In this document: positions 12,090-25,400 of the stretch, piece by piece | Numbering within the stretch: the stretch's first letter is position 1 | How the letters are laid out: the number at the start of each line of letters is the position of its first letter | Assembly (NCBI GenBank): GCA_940671915.1 | Contig: CALNVZ010002100.1 | Location: 5,808,214-5,872,213 of the forward strand | Direction: 5' to 3' | DNA length: 64,000 nucleotides | Source: Paracentrotus lividus | Taxonomy: Eukaryota > Echinodermata > Echinoidea > Camarodonta > Echinidae | The notes under the pieces: model-generated | The model's database searches: none | The model's input: the letters and a program-made list of their open reading frames with translations, nothing else | Told to the model about the DNA's origin: nothing | Made by a program: the position numbers and the translations under genes

Positions 12090-14860
12090 TCAATGAAATT
12101 GACTAATGCATTATTACCACACAGAAATGCACTACAAAGAACAAGATAGTTCCACACCCTATTATCACGGGTGACAATAATTGATTTAACTAGGAGGTAG
12201 TTTCATAAAAATCATAATTATATGTCCATGTAGGGAATTTTATTTAGCTAACATGGCGAGCGAATTTTAGGAAAAATCATCTAGTTCATGACTTTTCAGG
12301 ATTAATGGTTGAATTATAAAATGTTACATTTTTATTCGAAGTTTCGCAAGCATAAAATCACAATCGCTTCTGATTCAATGATATCGTAGACCCATTTTCA
12401 GATTTTACAGAACATTTTACACGTCAGCAGTGTATGCAAAACGTGCTCCCCACATACAGAAAGAAAATTTGCGCCAAATTTCACGGTTGAGTGAGCATAG
12501 CAAGGCTCAAAAATTGCCTCAAAATGCTGCGATTATCTTACTTCTGTTGCTGGGAGCCACGATATATGGTTATATTTTGATAAATTTAGACATGTAATTA
12601 TGTTTTTGAAGTGTAAGACAAACAATACCCATTCATTTAGCGGGTTGATATGGACACCAACTCATAGCCCAAAAATAGGTGGCACCATTTTAGATAGTGG
12701 TAGACTGTGGTATTTGCAGGTTAGATTTTAATGCAACCATAAAATCATGCCTCCAATAAAGGTTTTTTTTATTGTTCTGTCTCTACTCATACTCTTGGGC
12801 ACGTACAGTTGATCCTACGAGGCATTTATTTACAATTCATGCTCCAAGTGAGCCACGTGTAGACTGTATAAAGACACTCTTTTTCATGTATGGACTCAAA
12901 ATTAATTTTTTACTTTGATTGAATGTAAGGCCTAAACGACATTCTTTTTCGGGGAGTACTATATGACAATTTATTTTTTCAGTACAAGATATCCCGATGT
13001 TTCACGCCTCAGTGGGCACAGGTAGATAAACAAAGGAAAACTGGGTTGGGCAAATGACTGAGGTAAATTTGATTGGTGCGGTACTTCTGTTGGTGCGTAG
13101 TTTGACTTATTTACCAAAATTACGTAATTGAATCAATATCAGTTAAGTTAAAGTACGACCAGGCTGTTCTGATGATGGTGTGCAATAGCATTTTCAAAAA
13201 AATACACCTACTCACAGTCAATAATGCGACAAAATTTGACTAATCCAAAAGTTGCGAAATTTTCACTTTTTGAGTTAAGAATCAAAACACTCCTGTTTCT
13301 TATTAAGTCAATGGAGGATGGAGATCAGTATCTGACAAATGCGAAAGTTCGGCCTATTTTCAATTAATGATCTGATTGGCTAATTTTTATTTCCCCCAAG
13401 AAAATGAACTTTGTACATTTAGCCGGTGAGAACTAATCTCTATAAATAGTAGCTTCCGATTCCAAATGTATGGTAATATACGGAGAAGTCGTCTTACGTT
13501 AATTCACTAATGTACGAAGATTTCCCTCAAACCTATTACATTACTGAATATTTGTCATTTTTATACTTGTATCTTCGATGCCCTCACTAGGCGCTGCAAG
13601 CATCGGGATTTTTGTTGAAATATCTACTTCAAGAAGCTACTCCCGCGAAGGAATTATACATTCAATCACAAGTCAATGTAGATATTTCGAATTTTAGTTC
13701 CGTACCAGTAATAGTAGGTTCCAATATATCAGTAATCACGTGTGCTTACATTAGAGCATAATTTGTAGTGTGCAAGAATTAGGCATTCACTGACGGGTAG
13801 CTTTTGTCTCAAAGAGTATAGATTTTCTAAGGTGTTCACAAACCTCAAAAAAAAATGTTAACTTTTTTTTTTATGATGGAATATTGCAACTTTCTTTCAA
13901 GCTGTCTTTTAAAAAGAGTATAATAGCAATAATACAATACTTCGTAAAATTCTTCTCATAATGGCACTATTATTGTTGAATATCGGCTGGAATGGGTTCA
14001 ATTCAAGGCGTGAACCATGACTGGGTATTTGCCTTTGCATACATTCAAAAACATGAATTCCATCATATTTGATTGCACACGCAATAGCTTTCCTCAGAAG
14101 AATAAAAGAACAAACAAAGAAAACTATGATTATTGTGAGTGTCCATTGTGCTGTAGAAGATAATGCTCACCGTCGGGAAAATTGCTGACCATTTCCGTCG
14201 TAAATTTACATTGGACCTTTTTTTTGGGATTAACCTGTGGTTTCATGCACCGTGAATGAGGGTATTGTTTGCATACACTTCAAAAACATGAATTCATCAT
14301 AGCTTTGATTGCAAATATACTCGCACGCCAGGTGAACGGAAGTGGAGTAGTAAATCCAAAATCGCAGTTTACTTGGTCGCAATTTTTTAAAAGGCTGCTA
14401 ATGCAAACCTCACCGTGAATTTTGGACTGCATAATTTACCTTTCTGTATGCTTTGGGAAGCACGTTTGCCACAATACTTCTTTTTGACAATAGTAAAACT
14501 ATTAAATCTGAATGGGTCTCGCGATAGTGCTATATATGAATCAATAGTTTGTGATTTTGTTATTATTGCTTGTATAAACCACGTATCAAAAAAATGACAT
14601 GTTGTTGGCCGCATTAATGAATTTTTATTTAAGCCACAGATTAACTCACTCTTGAAGCATGACTCAATGATTATTTCCTATACAGCTCGCTTCCCGTGGT
14701 GATAGTAAATAAAATTTCCCTTATCATGGACATAAAATTAGAGTTTAGTCTAATCCCGCCTTTTACGTTAAAAAATTGAGTTGATGGTCTGCAAATAGGG
14801 GGCAATATTTTTATCTTTTTTTGTGTTTGTGTGGTATATTATTTTACAGCGATGAACTAC
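12090..14860. mobile_element. long foldback element, copy A (noisy version)
   Basis: The left arm (about 12090-13150) and right arm (about 13440-14860) are inverted copies around a loop of about 300 bp. The outer ends carry the CCCTATTAT...TTTAACTAGG pattern (12158-12200) and its inverse (14745-14810). The right arm contains the same internal ~190-240 bp tandem duplication as the version at 17108-19342: CATTCAAAAACATGAATTCC near 14041 and again near 14273. It is therefore the same insertion read twice, not a second transposition event. No transposase is encoded. Confidence 0.75.
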
Positions 14861-14866
14861 AAAAAC

Positions 14867-14881
14867 AAAAAAAAAAAAAAA
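14867..14881 (+). repeat. poly(A) tract, copy A
   Basis: Fifteen A, preceded by AAAAAC, just outside the right end of the foldback element. The equivalent tract in copy B is 50 A. Confidence 0.9.
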
Positions 14882-15088
14882 GAATAACGATATGCAACCA
14901 CATCGATAACATATTTGTGCTTGGCTATAGCATTACTAAAGATAAAACATCCTTTAAAAAGCTTTAATAAAATTTTTTTATTACACCTATTATTTATTAT
15001 TCAGTCATTATCATCTCGGTGGCTGAACGATTTTATCTTTGATGATTATAAATAATCTCTAAGCCAGTGTCGTACTGCACAAAAGCAT

Positions 15089-15188
15089 NNNNNNNNNNNN
15101 NNNNNNNNNNNNNNNNNNNNNNNNNNNNNNNNNNNNNNNNNNNNNNNNNNNNNNNNNNNNNNNNNNNNNNNNNNNNNNNNNNNNNNNN
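15089..15188. other. assembly gap (100 N)
   Basis: Exactly 100 N, the conventional length for a gap of unknown size. It lies between the two copies of the same ~5 kb segment. Confidence 0.99.
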
Positions 15189-17107
15189 TTCAGTTTGTAT
15201 GAAATTTGATAATAAAAAGAAACAACAACAACGGAACGTCAAAGAGATTCAATAAACAAATAATATTTATTATAACAATGTTGATTACATTGTCATCATT
15301 CTGGTTAGTAGGCAGGATTCCCCAACATAATCATTGAACCAGGAAATAATTACACAATATCACTAATAATAACCAACCTCTCCCCGAAAATTAAGTGGGA
15401 AAATGGCAACAAATCAAAATGGAAGAGTTTCCTTGTTAATGAAATTACTTGTTGGCACAAAATCGGTGCAATATACAAACAGTAAAAATAAAACAAGTAA
15501 ATGGATTTTAAAAACAGTTTTTTTTTTTTGTGAACACAAACTTCCTATTATGATTGGTGAATAAGCCGTTGTTTGTCCGAACATTTTGATAGCGATGGGT
15601 TCTTTTAATCCGAACATGATGGGTTCGTTGTTTCAGGAGGTTTGTCTTGCCCCGAAAGCGGAAAATGAAATAAATTAATTAATGAAATAGGCGTTTATTA
15701 GTCCGGAAATCAAAAAAGTTAACCTATAACCGGTTTGTTATTCGAAAATTGAAATAACTACATAACAATATTGAAAATGAATTGTCTGTGTCCGATAGAG
15801 CAGGCGTTGCTCATTGTGAGTTTGAATAGAGGACTGGCAGCGTTAATGTGGGATATTTTTTCTTATCAATTAACCACTATTTCATTTTCAGATAGCTACC
15901 TGTTTTATTTTCGGAGTTACGATCCTATTTATTTTAATCGGAAAATAAGGAAAACTTCGTTGACGAAACGAGCCAGACTAATTATAACAATATACCCTAC
16001 TTCACGATTTGGTGCCTTATGCATAGCCAATCACAAGATTATTGGTTATAAAGATTCATAATCACATTTACTTTTTCGATGAAAATAAAAAGTCTTTTAA
16101 CTGACAATTAAAACCGAGTCAGTAGCGCTTAAAAGGGGAATGTCAATCCATAATGTAATAGTAGCTACTAGTACTAGTACTAGTAGCTTTGTTTTTTTGT
16201 TTTGTTTTTTTTGTTTTTTTGTTTTTTTTTTTTTATATAATCTTTTTGAATGGTGACGGTGAAGAATTTTGATATCCACACCCAAACAGCTATATACAGC
16301 ACAATGCGATAGTATATAAAACGAGAGATTGAAGAGGGATTAGGAATGAATTAAACTAGAATCATGCACATAAGCGCGATGTCACAGATTCTGGATGAGA
16401 TGGGGTCAAGCGAGTACCCATTGGCGAGGACTAACTGCTAGAGTAATGTTCCAAACTCATTGTTTGACAATGCATTTTTGGCGTCCAGGTTTGTACACCA
16501 GGGGTTATGTCTTTGAGATACAAACACATTACGTAAGTGGCCATCTATAACACCTTGTTAATTTTCTTTTCATTATGTTGATCTTTCCTAATTGTGTTGT
16601 GGGCAATATCAGCCCTTGTTTTTCCTTTCAATCCTTTCTCCTTATTTTAAACAATCAAGACGCCATATTTTAAAATTTCTTGTAGGGCTGAATGTAGATC
16701 TTTGTTGTCTTTGTTCAATTGTGTTATCATAATTTTTAAAGGCATAATGCTTATATTGCTGACATTAGCGTTAGAATAAAAGACAGTAAAAAAAAACACT
16801 AGCTATAATTTATTTTTCGTAAATATAAAAATATTTCCAACATAAGAAATCGTACTTCCGATGTGTGTTTGATTGGATGCTCGATCTGCAAAGTTTAAGA
16901 ATTAGCATCCCAACTTTTCAGAGTTTTTAATGGGAAAAAAATTCTCAAGAAACCTCCCACGAAGCTGATAAACGTTCTTAGTGCTATATTTAGGAAGTCC
17001 CCGCTCCAAAAGTTCGGCCGTTAAGTTGGAAAATGTGTAGATCTCCGTTTTTCCTCCTTTTTCCAACAGTACTATTACTTCTACATCTTGTATGGCCACA
17101 AAAAAAA

Positions 17108-19341
17108 ATCTTTCAATGAAATGATAAGAAAATAAACACAACCAAAAGAAAGTTCCCCCTATTTCGGATAACAATAAATTTTTAACTAGGAGGATTTCAA
17201 AAAATATAATTATATGTCCAGTAGGGAATTTTATTAGAGTACCATGGGACGCGAATTTTAGGAAAAATCATCTAGTCATGCTTCAGTGATTTAATGGTTG
17301 AATATTAAAATGTCATTTTTTGAAGTTCGCAAGCATAAAATCACAACTTTGATTCAATGATATCCGACCCATTTTCAGATTTTAAAACATTTACACGTCA
17401 GAATGTATGCAAAACTGCTTCCAATAACATACAGAAAGAAAATTTGCGCCCAAATTTCACGGTTGAGTGAGCATGCAGCAAAAATTGCCCAAAATGGCGA
17501 TTTTTACTTCTTTGCCATGGTATATTTGATCAAATATGATGTTAATTCATGTTTTTTGAAGTGTATGCAAACAATACCCCTTCATTTACGGTTTGAATGA
17601 ACCATCAATCAGCCAAAAAATAGGCCATTTTAGAAATTACGAAAGAGGTATTGCAGTATATTTTATGCACTAAAATATTCTCAATAACATTTTTTTTTTG
17701 TTGTTGTCTTATTACTCTTTGGGCACGTAACAGTGATCCTAAGGCATTTATTTACAAATTCATGCTTCAATGAGCACGTGAGACTGTATAAGCCACTCTT
17801 TTCATTATGGACTAAAATTAAAATTTTTACTTTGATTGAATGTAGGCTAACAATTCTTTTCGGGGGAGTACTTATGAATTTATTTTCACAAAAAATCCCG
17901 ATGTTTCACGCCTCAGTGGGCACAAGATACAAGAAAATCATGCAAATGAGAAGGAAAATTTGGGACTTCTTCATTGTCAGTGACTTTCCAAATACGTAAT
18001 TTGAATCAATATCATGTTAGTTAGAGACCAGCTGAAGATATGTGCAAAGTTTTCAAAAAATAACTCACAGTCAAATGACAAAAATTGACAATCCAAAATA
18101 TGCCAAATTTCACTTTTGTTAAAAACCTCTGTTCATAAAGTCAATGGAGGAGGGAAATCAGTATCTGACAAATGCGAAATTCGGCCTTTTCATTAATGAT
18201 ATTGCTAATTTTAACCCCCCAAAAATGAAACTTTGTACATAGCTGTAACTAATCTCTAACTAACATAGTCTTGATTCAATTTACGTATTCGGGAAGTCAC
18301 TGAAACCATGACAAGCCCCAAACTTTCTTCTCATTTGCATGATTTTCTTGTATCTTGTGCCCACTAAGGCGTGAAACATCGGGATTTTGGAAAAATAAAT
18401 TCAGAAGTACTCCCGAAAAGGAAATACTTACATTCAATCAAAGTAAGCAATTGAATTTTGTCCGTACATGAAAAAAGAGGTCTTTTTCCAGTCTCACGTG
18501 CTCAATTGAAGCATAAATTTGTAAATAAATGCATAGGATCACTGACACGTGCCCAAAGAGTATAAAGACAACCAAAAAAAATGTTATTGGAGATGATTTT
18601 TAGTGCATAAGACTGCATACTCTTGTCAATCTCAAAATGGCCTATTTTTTTGGCTGAATTGATGGGTTCATTCACGTGAATGAAGGGGTTATTTTTGCAT
18701 CACTTCAAAAACATGAATCCATCATATTTGATTGACATGTGCCCAAAGAATATAAAAACAAACAAAAAATGTTATTGTGGTGATTGTTAGAGCATAAAAT
18801 TACTGCAATACCTCTTCGTAATTCTAAAATGGCCTATTTTTGGGTTAACTGATGGGTTCATTCAACCGTGAATGAAAGGGTATTGTTTGCATACACTTCA
18901 AAAACATGAATTACATCATATTTGATCAAATATACCATGGCAACGAAGTAAAAATCGCAGTTTTGGCAATTTTTGCTGCATGCTCACTCAACCGTGAAAT
19001 TTGGCGCAAATTTCCTTTCTGTATGTTGGGAAGCACGTTTTGCATACATTCTGACATATAAAATATTTAAAATCTGAAAAAGGGTCCGATATCATTGAAT
19101 CAAAGTTGTGATTTTATGCTTGTGAACTTCAAAAAATGACATTTTTGCATTCAACCATTAATCACTGAAGCATGACTAAATGATTTTTCCTAAAACTCGC
19201 TCCCGTGGTAGCTAATAAAATTCCCTACATGGACATAAAATTAGATTTTGTTCTAATCCCCCCTTAGTTAAAAAAAATTATTGATATCTGAAATAGGGGG
19301 AACTTACTTTTTGTGTTGTGTGTATATTATTACACGATGAC

Positions 19342-19342
<1 letters not shown>
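17108..19342. mobile_element. long foldback DNA element (~2.2 kb, ~0.9-1.1 kb arms)
   Basis: Seen: the left arm (about 17108-18030) is the reverse complement of the right arm (about 18245-19342), with a ~210 bp loop. Outer ends: GTTCCCCCTATTTC at 17152-17165 and GAAATAGGGGGAAC at 19290-19303. Inner matches include CACGTGAGACTGTATA/GTGCCCAAAGAGTATA-type blocks, GATGTTTCACGCCTCAGTGG (17900-17919) against CTAAGGCGTGAAACATC (18363-18379), and CATGCAAATGAGAA against its complement at 18332-18345. The right arm has a ~194 bp tandem duplication (units 18539-18732 and 18733-18925) that is single in the left arm. Known: foldback elements with very long inverted arms (TU elements) are described from sea urchins. 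I infer only a similar class. No coding capacity is visible. Confidence 0.82.

Positions 19343-19392
<50 letters not shown>
19343..19392 (+). repeat. poly(A) tract, 50 nt
   Basis: Fifty consecutive A immediately outside the right end of the foldback element. Such a tract is prone to length errors and marks the junction with unique flank. Confidence 0.97.
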
Positions 19393-19394
<2 letters not shown>

Positions 19395-19585
19395 ATAACG
19401 ATATGCACATCGTAACATTTTGCTTGCATAGCTATAAAAGTACACATCCTTTAAAAAAAAGCTGCTTAAAAGTTTTTATTACACTATATTATTATTCAGT
19501 CATTATCATCTCGGTGGCTGAGGATTTTATCTTTGATGATTATAGTAATTAAACTAGTGTCGTACTGCAACAAAAAAATGAGGTT

Positions 19586-21091
19586 ATGAGCATAATGAGC
19601 CAAATTTTATTCCTCTGTTGAAAATCCATTAAAGTGTTCTTTGTCATTGATGATATTCTTTATTCATATTATTCATACCTTTGATATTTCATATCAAAAA
19701 TATAATTTATGCGTACAATAATGGCAAATAATTTAATTTGTATTTTGTTGTCATCCATTGAACATGCTGAAAGGCCATTATTCGGCCTGTCACCAGGTTG
19801 TAAAAAGTGAAATACTTTTTTTTTCTCGAGAAGTTGTCAGAATGATCGTGAGGTGTAAGTATCAAGGTTAAAAAGTATGAATACCATGAATAATATTTAA
19901 AATATCGACAAAATTACAGGGTAAAAGTACCTTCATGGATTTTCTCCAAGGCAGTTTTGACCCTTTGCAGGAGCCGCGGGGCGTTTCTGAAATTGGAGGG
20001 ACTGAACCGAAAGTGGGGGGAGGGGGGCTGAACAGGTTAAAAATCACAAATCTATGATAATTTTTGAGTTTTTGTATATACGTTTGCTGTAAACGTGGGG
20101 CCCCCCAGCCCTCGGCTTTTTTGCCCCTGATTTATTTAGCGACGGATTCCAGGGCTGGTTTCCTGAACAATATCTATCTCGATATTGTATACTTTCTCAG
20201 AGATAAAGAAAAAGAAAAAAATCAATATTCTGGGGAAAGCAAAACTATTGTATACATTCGTTGGGATTTAACGCTAAAAATAACAATGATTTTGATTTGA
20301 TTGTCTGAAAAAATATGAGCGGAAAAGACAATGACAATCATAATGTTGTTTCATCTTACAAAAGTTATGACAGTAGTTATGAGATTTTTCCAAAATACTG
20401 GCCTTGGAAATTAAAAGCAGGGGGGGAACAAGGCAATTTGAAATGAAATTTTTAAAATTCATTCTATATGCCTAGTTTTCTAAACTGATAGATTCGATTA
20501 TTTGGGAAGGCGACTTTGAAAAGTAGACTGGTGGATTTTTAGTGACGGTGACAATTTTTCCAGTGCAAGTAACCTCCAACATGTCCAACATATCAACGAC
20601 CATGAATATGTAATTATAAGCCTATCAAATGAATATCTAAAATATCAACCTAAGCTCTGCTAGTTCACTTTTCTAGGTTTTTAAAAAAAATAAGACCCTA
20701 CCTTAAACATGGTATTTACCATTATGATGTACTGTGGAAATAATTAAATATCACAATCAATATACGCTTTATATTTTAAGGATCGAAATCTTATTACAGG
20801 ATGTTACATAGGATTCCGCTTCCTTTTGTTATCAGGATTATATATTTTTTTATTTCATTTTCTTAGGCCTATTCAAAATATCAATAAAGTTTTTTAAAAA
20901 CAACTCCCTCAGTAAGGGGCATATGGAAAAATTAAGGGGAACGACTTGAACGAAAATAAAAGTTGATGTTGTTCAAATGCAGAAAAATTAGCCCATGGCC
21001 TCAGGCCTAAAACTTAGCACCATGACTATGCATCCGTACAGTCATGACCATGATGACGTATTTGACGACCGTGGTTGGATGGTGGGTTGGG
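19586..21091. other. unassigned DNA
   Basis: No gene recognised. Small open frames at 20064-20300 and 20274-20462 overlap on opposite strands and have no known motif. Confidence 0.4.
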
Positions 21092-21192
21092 TTGTATGTG
21101 TGCAAGAGGGTGGGTGCGTGTGCGTATGTGTGTGAGTATGTGTGCGTGTGTACATGCGTGGGATTGTGAGGGTGAGCGTGTGTGTGTGTGTT
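21092..21192. repeat. degenerate (TG)n microsatellite
   Basis: About 100 bp of imperfect TG/TGCG/TATG repeats ending in a pure (GT) run. Confidence 0.9.
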
Positions 21193-22291
21193 AATTTACA
21201 TCACCCTTATACCAACGCATGAATCTGAAATGTGGAGAAATCTGAACTATATTGGGATATAGGGAAGTTGCTTGATCATCTTAAAAACGGAAATGAAATT
21301 TTTAATAAAAAAAAGAAAAGAAATGTATTTGAATTCATCAAGAAATTTAGGGTAATTCCGTGGTTTGTTTTTTTATTAAATAATTATCAGGGTTACGTGT
21401 TACGAAAATAGTCTCCTGCCTCCGAGCTTAAAACCCTAATATCATCATTATTTAATGTGCATGGGCGGATGGTGGGGTCGGTTTAATTGCATTGATTTCA
21501 TCGGGGTTTTTTCACAATTATTGTAGCTTGAAGGATAACACATTCTCAAGAACTGGGTTTCATGACGTTTTCTAACTTTTATTCCTCACATTTTGATTAG
21601 ATCATATAGGCCTACCATTGGGAATTCAAATTGCACCACTTTCTAAAACTCTGCCTCTAAACATCACTATTTTTACTTTGGTGTATACATTTTACAAGAA
21701 TTTCGAGTTTACAAAAAGTGAAAACTTATTACAATTTCTATTCTGACATCGTTTTTAATATAAATTATATACAATAGAATGTCAAAGATTATATTAACTT
21801 TAAAAATTGTTATTATAGTGAAATTTTAGCTTGATCTGAATTTACACTCTTGAGTTTAAATTAAGTGTCATTTTGTTCAAACATCAGATAATTTTATTGT
21901 AATTTACTTTGAATAAAATGTCATTCGTCATTATTGCGAAAAGGTTCAAGGTCAGGGAGGGCGAATAAAGAAAAGAGGCGCCTTAAAAAAAAAAGAAAAA
22001 AAAAAGCACCCTCTAACATTTGTAACCTTTTTCCTATTTGCGCTATTTATGCTTTTGAGTTTCTACATTTTTGAGAGAGTACAAACAGGTTAAAGGTTAG
22101 GTGGGATAAGACACTGAATCACCTGCAAATCATCGCCAATGGGTAGATATTGATATCCAACCAAAAGTACCTAAAAACTAGGGCAATTTCAAACAATTTC
22201 ATTTGCAGACGTGTGTTTTGAGCGAAATGACGCACATGGTTGCTTTGTCAATAGCAAGCAATGGGATTGGCTGAAAGTGTCCTTTGTAGAA
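21193..22291. other. unassigned DNA
   Basis: Nothing recognised apart from A-rich runs near 21985-22005. Confidence 0.4.
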
Positions 22292-22465
22292 TAAAGAGAG
22301 GGGAGAAGGAGATATAAAGTGAAAGAGGGAGACAGGTATTAAAACAGAGACGGAGAAACGGAGAGAGAGTATATATGTGTGTGTGTGAGTGTGTGTGTGT
22401 GTGTATGTGTGTGTGTGAGTGTGTGTGTGTGTGTGTGTGTGCTTGGAAGAGAGAGAGAGAGATGG
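22292..22465. repeat. polypurine - (TG)n - (GA)n compound repeat
   Basis: A purine-rich stretch (22292-22370, mostly GA/GGA) passes into (TG)n (22376-22441) and then (GA)n (22448-22462). The open frames across it (22199-22537 minus, 22375-22608 plus) are threonine-histidine or cysteine-valine runs produced by the repeat and are not genes. Confidence 0.92.
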
Positions 22466-25367
22466 ACGGAGAGCAAAAGATGAGGTGCTCTGCAAAGATT
22501 GGAGGATTTGTGCAAGTCCTGATTGTAAGCAGAGCAAGGATGATTTACGGTAAAGGTTGTCAGTTTGGAGGAGGGACTGATGATCTTTTCATTGTATTAA
22601 ACAAATAGTCAGAGCTCAACACGTGTAATGGTGATACGTCAGGGAATAACGTGACCAAAATACCTTGATCACTATTTCAAGAACTTTAATGTTGGTGGGG
22701 AAAAAAGAAAAGTAATGTTAAATCTTGCTTTTAACATGATTTGAAATAATTAACAAATTGTTAAAAAGGAAAAGGGGAGGGGGCATTATCGTGCTGTAAG
22801 GGATTTCGTATTATATAGATTGCATATCGTGAATAAGGTATTCATATATCGGTATCATGGTATGTTAATGTTCCGAGTGTTTTCAGATTTTTAAAGAAAA
22901 GCTTTCGTAATATAATTTAGGGATCCGTGTCATGATAATGTCACTGATTGTATGAACTACGATGTAAAGGTATATGTTCTTTGGCATCACATTGTATTGT
23001 TTTTTTCTCTCTCATATCTGGTAGTCGAAACACGGGTGCACCTTTAAAATATTGAGGGATCTTTGTGAAGAAAATATCAATATGCATTTGAAGTCATTGA
23101 CCAGGTACATAATTTACATTCATTTTGTAAAATTGTTATATTAGTAGTAAAAAAGGTGCAAAATGGTAGATAAAGAAAAAAGATATATAAATTTACTTAT
23201 TAATCTTACAGAAACACTTTCAATATTGAATGGTATTTAGCGCAAAATCCAACAGTCATAATTTGATGCGTTTTACAGTAATACACATACTTTTCCGTTT
23301 ATAAGTCACTCTTCAAACTAGAAAGCTAAATGACTAACCATCTTTTTACGCCTATAAAACTCATTTATAAATAAATTATGTATGAACTACACAAGAGAGT
23401 TTAGAAATTTTGGTTCTAATTATAGTTCCGCATTATAAGACAATTTAGGGTTTGATATAATATAATCTTTTAAATGCGTGTATAGAGTTAATATCAAATT
23501 GTTATATCATTATCAAAGGCTGAATACAGAGCAAAATATGCACAAGTTTTCTTTGACTTAGATTTGCATCATATAGCTCTGCAATGTAACCATGACGGCA
23601 AAAAAATTGGTACTGTGATTATTGGAATAGGTGTAGGAAAGAAAAGTGAGTGGGCCCCTATACGTCATAAAATGTATGTTTTTAAGAAGACATGTGGGCC
23701 TATGATTACAACATAATACACCTACCGTATAATGTGTATTACGAATTCATACAAATAAAGAGAGAAATGGTATAACTGTGTCAATTTTGGGCTTATTGAT
23801 GGATGAGGACGATTTTACTTGAGAATTAAGATTATTCCAGAGAAGGAATCTGGGGAAATAGAGATTAGTATTAAAAACATCGATTATTGTCATAAATGGA
23901 CATATAGGAGAATAATCAGATCTGGGAATTACTCAAGACTGACAAGACTGATTGCTGTCTCTAAAAATTGACAGTTCTTCTTTCATAATTTAAGCACGCC
24001 CTGTATGGCATATTCTGTTGTTGGTTTTTTCCTAAATGACATTTAAAGGAAAATACGTCACTTGTGAAAATTGCGGGAAAAATAAAAGAAGGAAGGCCCC
24101 TTTTAATGTACTGCAAACCAATTCATTGTTCCCTATAAGGCAGCAAAACTGAGATCGATTACATCTATTTTCAACAAAATATTCATTCCTGCTAACCGGT
24201 CATTCTTCCAATAATAATATGAAATGAGTTTTGATATAGATTTAATTTCAGGGAATTTCCTTGATAAAATGACGTGTATCGCTTGGTAACTGCTTTATCC
24301 CTGGATTTCAACCTAAGGTCATAATCATTACTAAAGCAGGCACAGCTAAATTTGTTATTCAATATAAGAAATGATCGTGTGCGCCTTTCGATAGCCAGTT
24401 ATAATGGAATCCTTTAAACCAAATGGTCTTTTTAACACCAGTGCAAGCTCCAAGGATTATCATAAATTCTAATAAAATTAATATAGCCTAGGTTAATCCC
24501 AATAAAGATATAATTTTAATATTACATCGACAAACAAAATAAAAAAAATCGCGTTCCTGTGTCTAAATATATTAGGAAGCAATTTAAAGTTCATTGTTGT
24601 ACACTGACCTTTAAATTGTATTTGTAAACGAAATACTAATCCCAAATATGGTAAGACACTATAACGCAGGCTAATATTATAACCTACTGAAGTGATTAAA
24701 TAAAATTCATTGTGTCATCAATGGAGTATTTTCATTCATTGTAATTTCATATTCGAGATTGGAGTATTAGACTTTGATGTAGACTAGATCGTTAACCTAA
24801 AATCCTGACAGCAAAGAAAAATAGAATCAAACCAGTAATTACATGTTAGGTGCATGTCAGTGTCAAAATTTATGATTAATTTCTCCCTCCCATTTCACGT
24901 GTTTGTACACCTGCTGTAGTGATGCTCTCCGGATATACTCGATATTTAAAATAGCATCAATTAAGCGTTTTATCGACCGTATTCACATCGGAAAATTCCA
25001 GTAAAGATCGGCATGTCAAAACGCAAGATTGGCACGTATAACGATTTCATTCAATTATTGTATTCATTTTCACATACCCTGCATGCTTCTTTGAGCCTGG
25101 ATATTTTTTTAGAGAAAGTGGGTGTGTGCGTGTGCGTGGGAAATAATTAATCACAAATCAGCATTGTGAATCATCTTGAATAAATGATTTTTGGAGACTA
25201 AATATTTGATTAGATTTTCCTTTTTATCACAGGGTTGAACGGAACAACAAAATTAATACGGTACTCACACATAAATCAGTAATGAATGTAATTATATTAG
25301 CCCATCACTACTACGAGTCATTATAAGAACAACATATTGAAATGTACTGAGTAGGTGCATTCAAGGG
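22466..25367. other. unassigned DNA, gene-poor
   Basis: Almost 3 kb of AT-rich sequence with no open frame over 60 codons and no recognised repeat. Compatible with intron or intergenic DNA. Confidence 0.45.
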
Positions 25368-25400
25368 TTGGTGTGTGTGTGTGTGGGTGTGTGTTTGTGC
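25368..25400. repeat. (GT)n microsatellite
   Basis: Short imperfect GT repeat with a GGGTGTG interruption. Confidence 0.85.

Larger units (their letters stand above)
9710..15088. repeat. duplicated locus, copy A (noisy)
   Basis: This block matches 15189-19585 in the same order from end to end. Landmarks include CCTATAACCGGTTTGT (10400 versus 15723), AATTTTGATATCCACACC (11048 versus 16265), GGCGAGGAC then TAATGTTCC-type words (11213 versus 16422), and CAGTCATTATCATCTCGG (15002 versus 19497). Differences are dominated by 1-5 bp insertions and deletions. Copy A is ~1 kb longer. The right side ends exactly at an assembly gap. The pattern fits an uncorrected long-read contig end or an unpurged haplotype rather than an old genomic duplication. 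Confidence 0.85.
15189..19585. repeat. duplicated locus, copy B (cleaner)
   Basis: Second version of the segment at 9710-15088. Within it the two arms of the foldback element agree with each other much better than either agrees with its counterpart in copy A. Copy B is therefore probably the more accurate reading. No gene is recognisable in 15189-17100. The open frames at 15771-16061 and 16902-17174 have no recognisable motif. Confidence 0.85.

Noticed and set aside
15033-15255. Open frames on both strands across the N gap
   Set aside because: Their middle is undetermined sequence. The frames are artefacts of reading through N.
19313-19552. Lysine-rich 79-codon frame
   Set aside because: It is the 50-nt poly(A) tract plus flank.
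22199-22608. Thr-His and Cys-Val repetitive frames on opposite strands
   Set aside because: Both are translations of the (TG)n tract.
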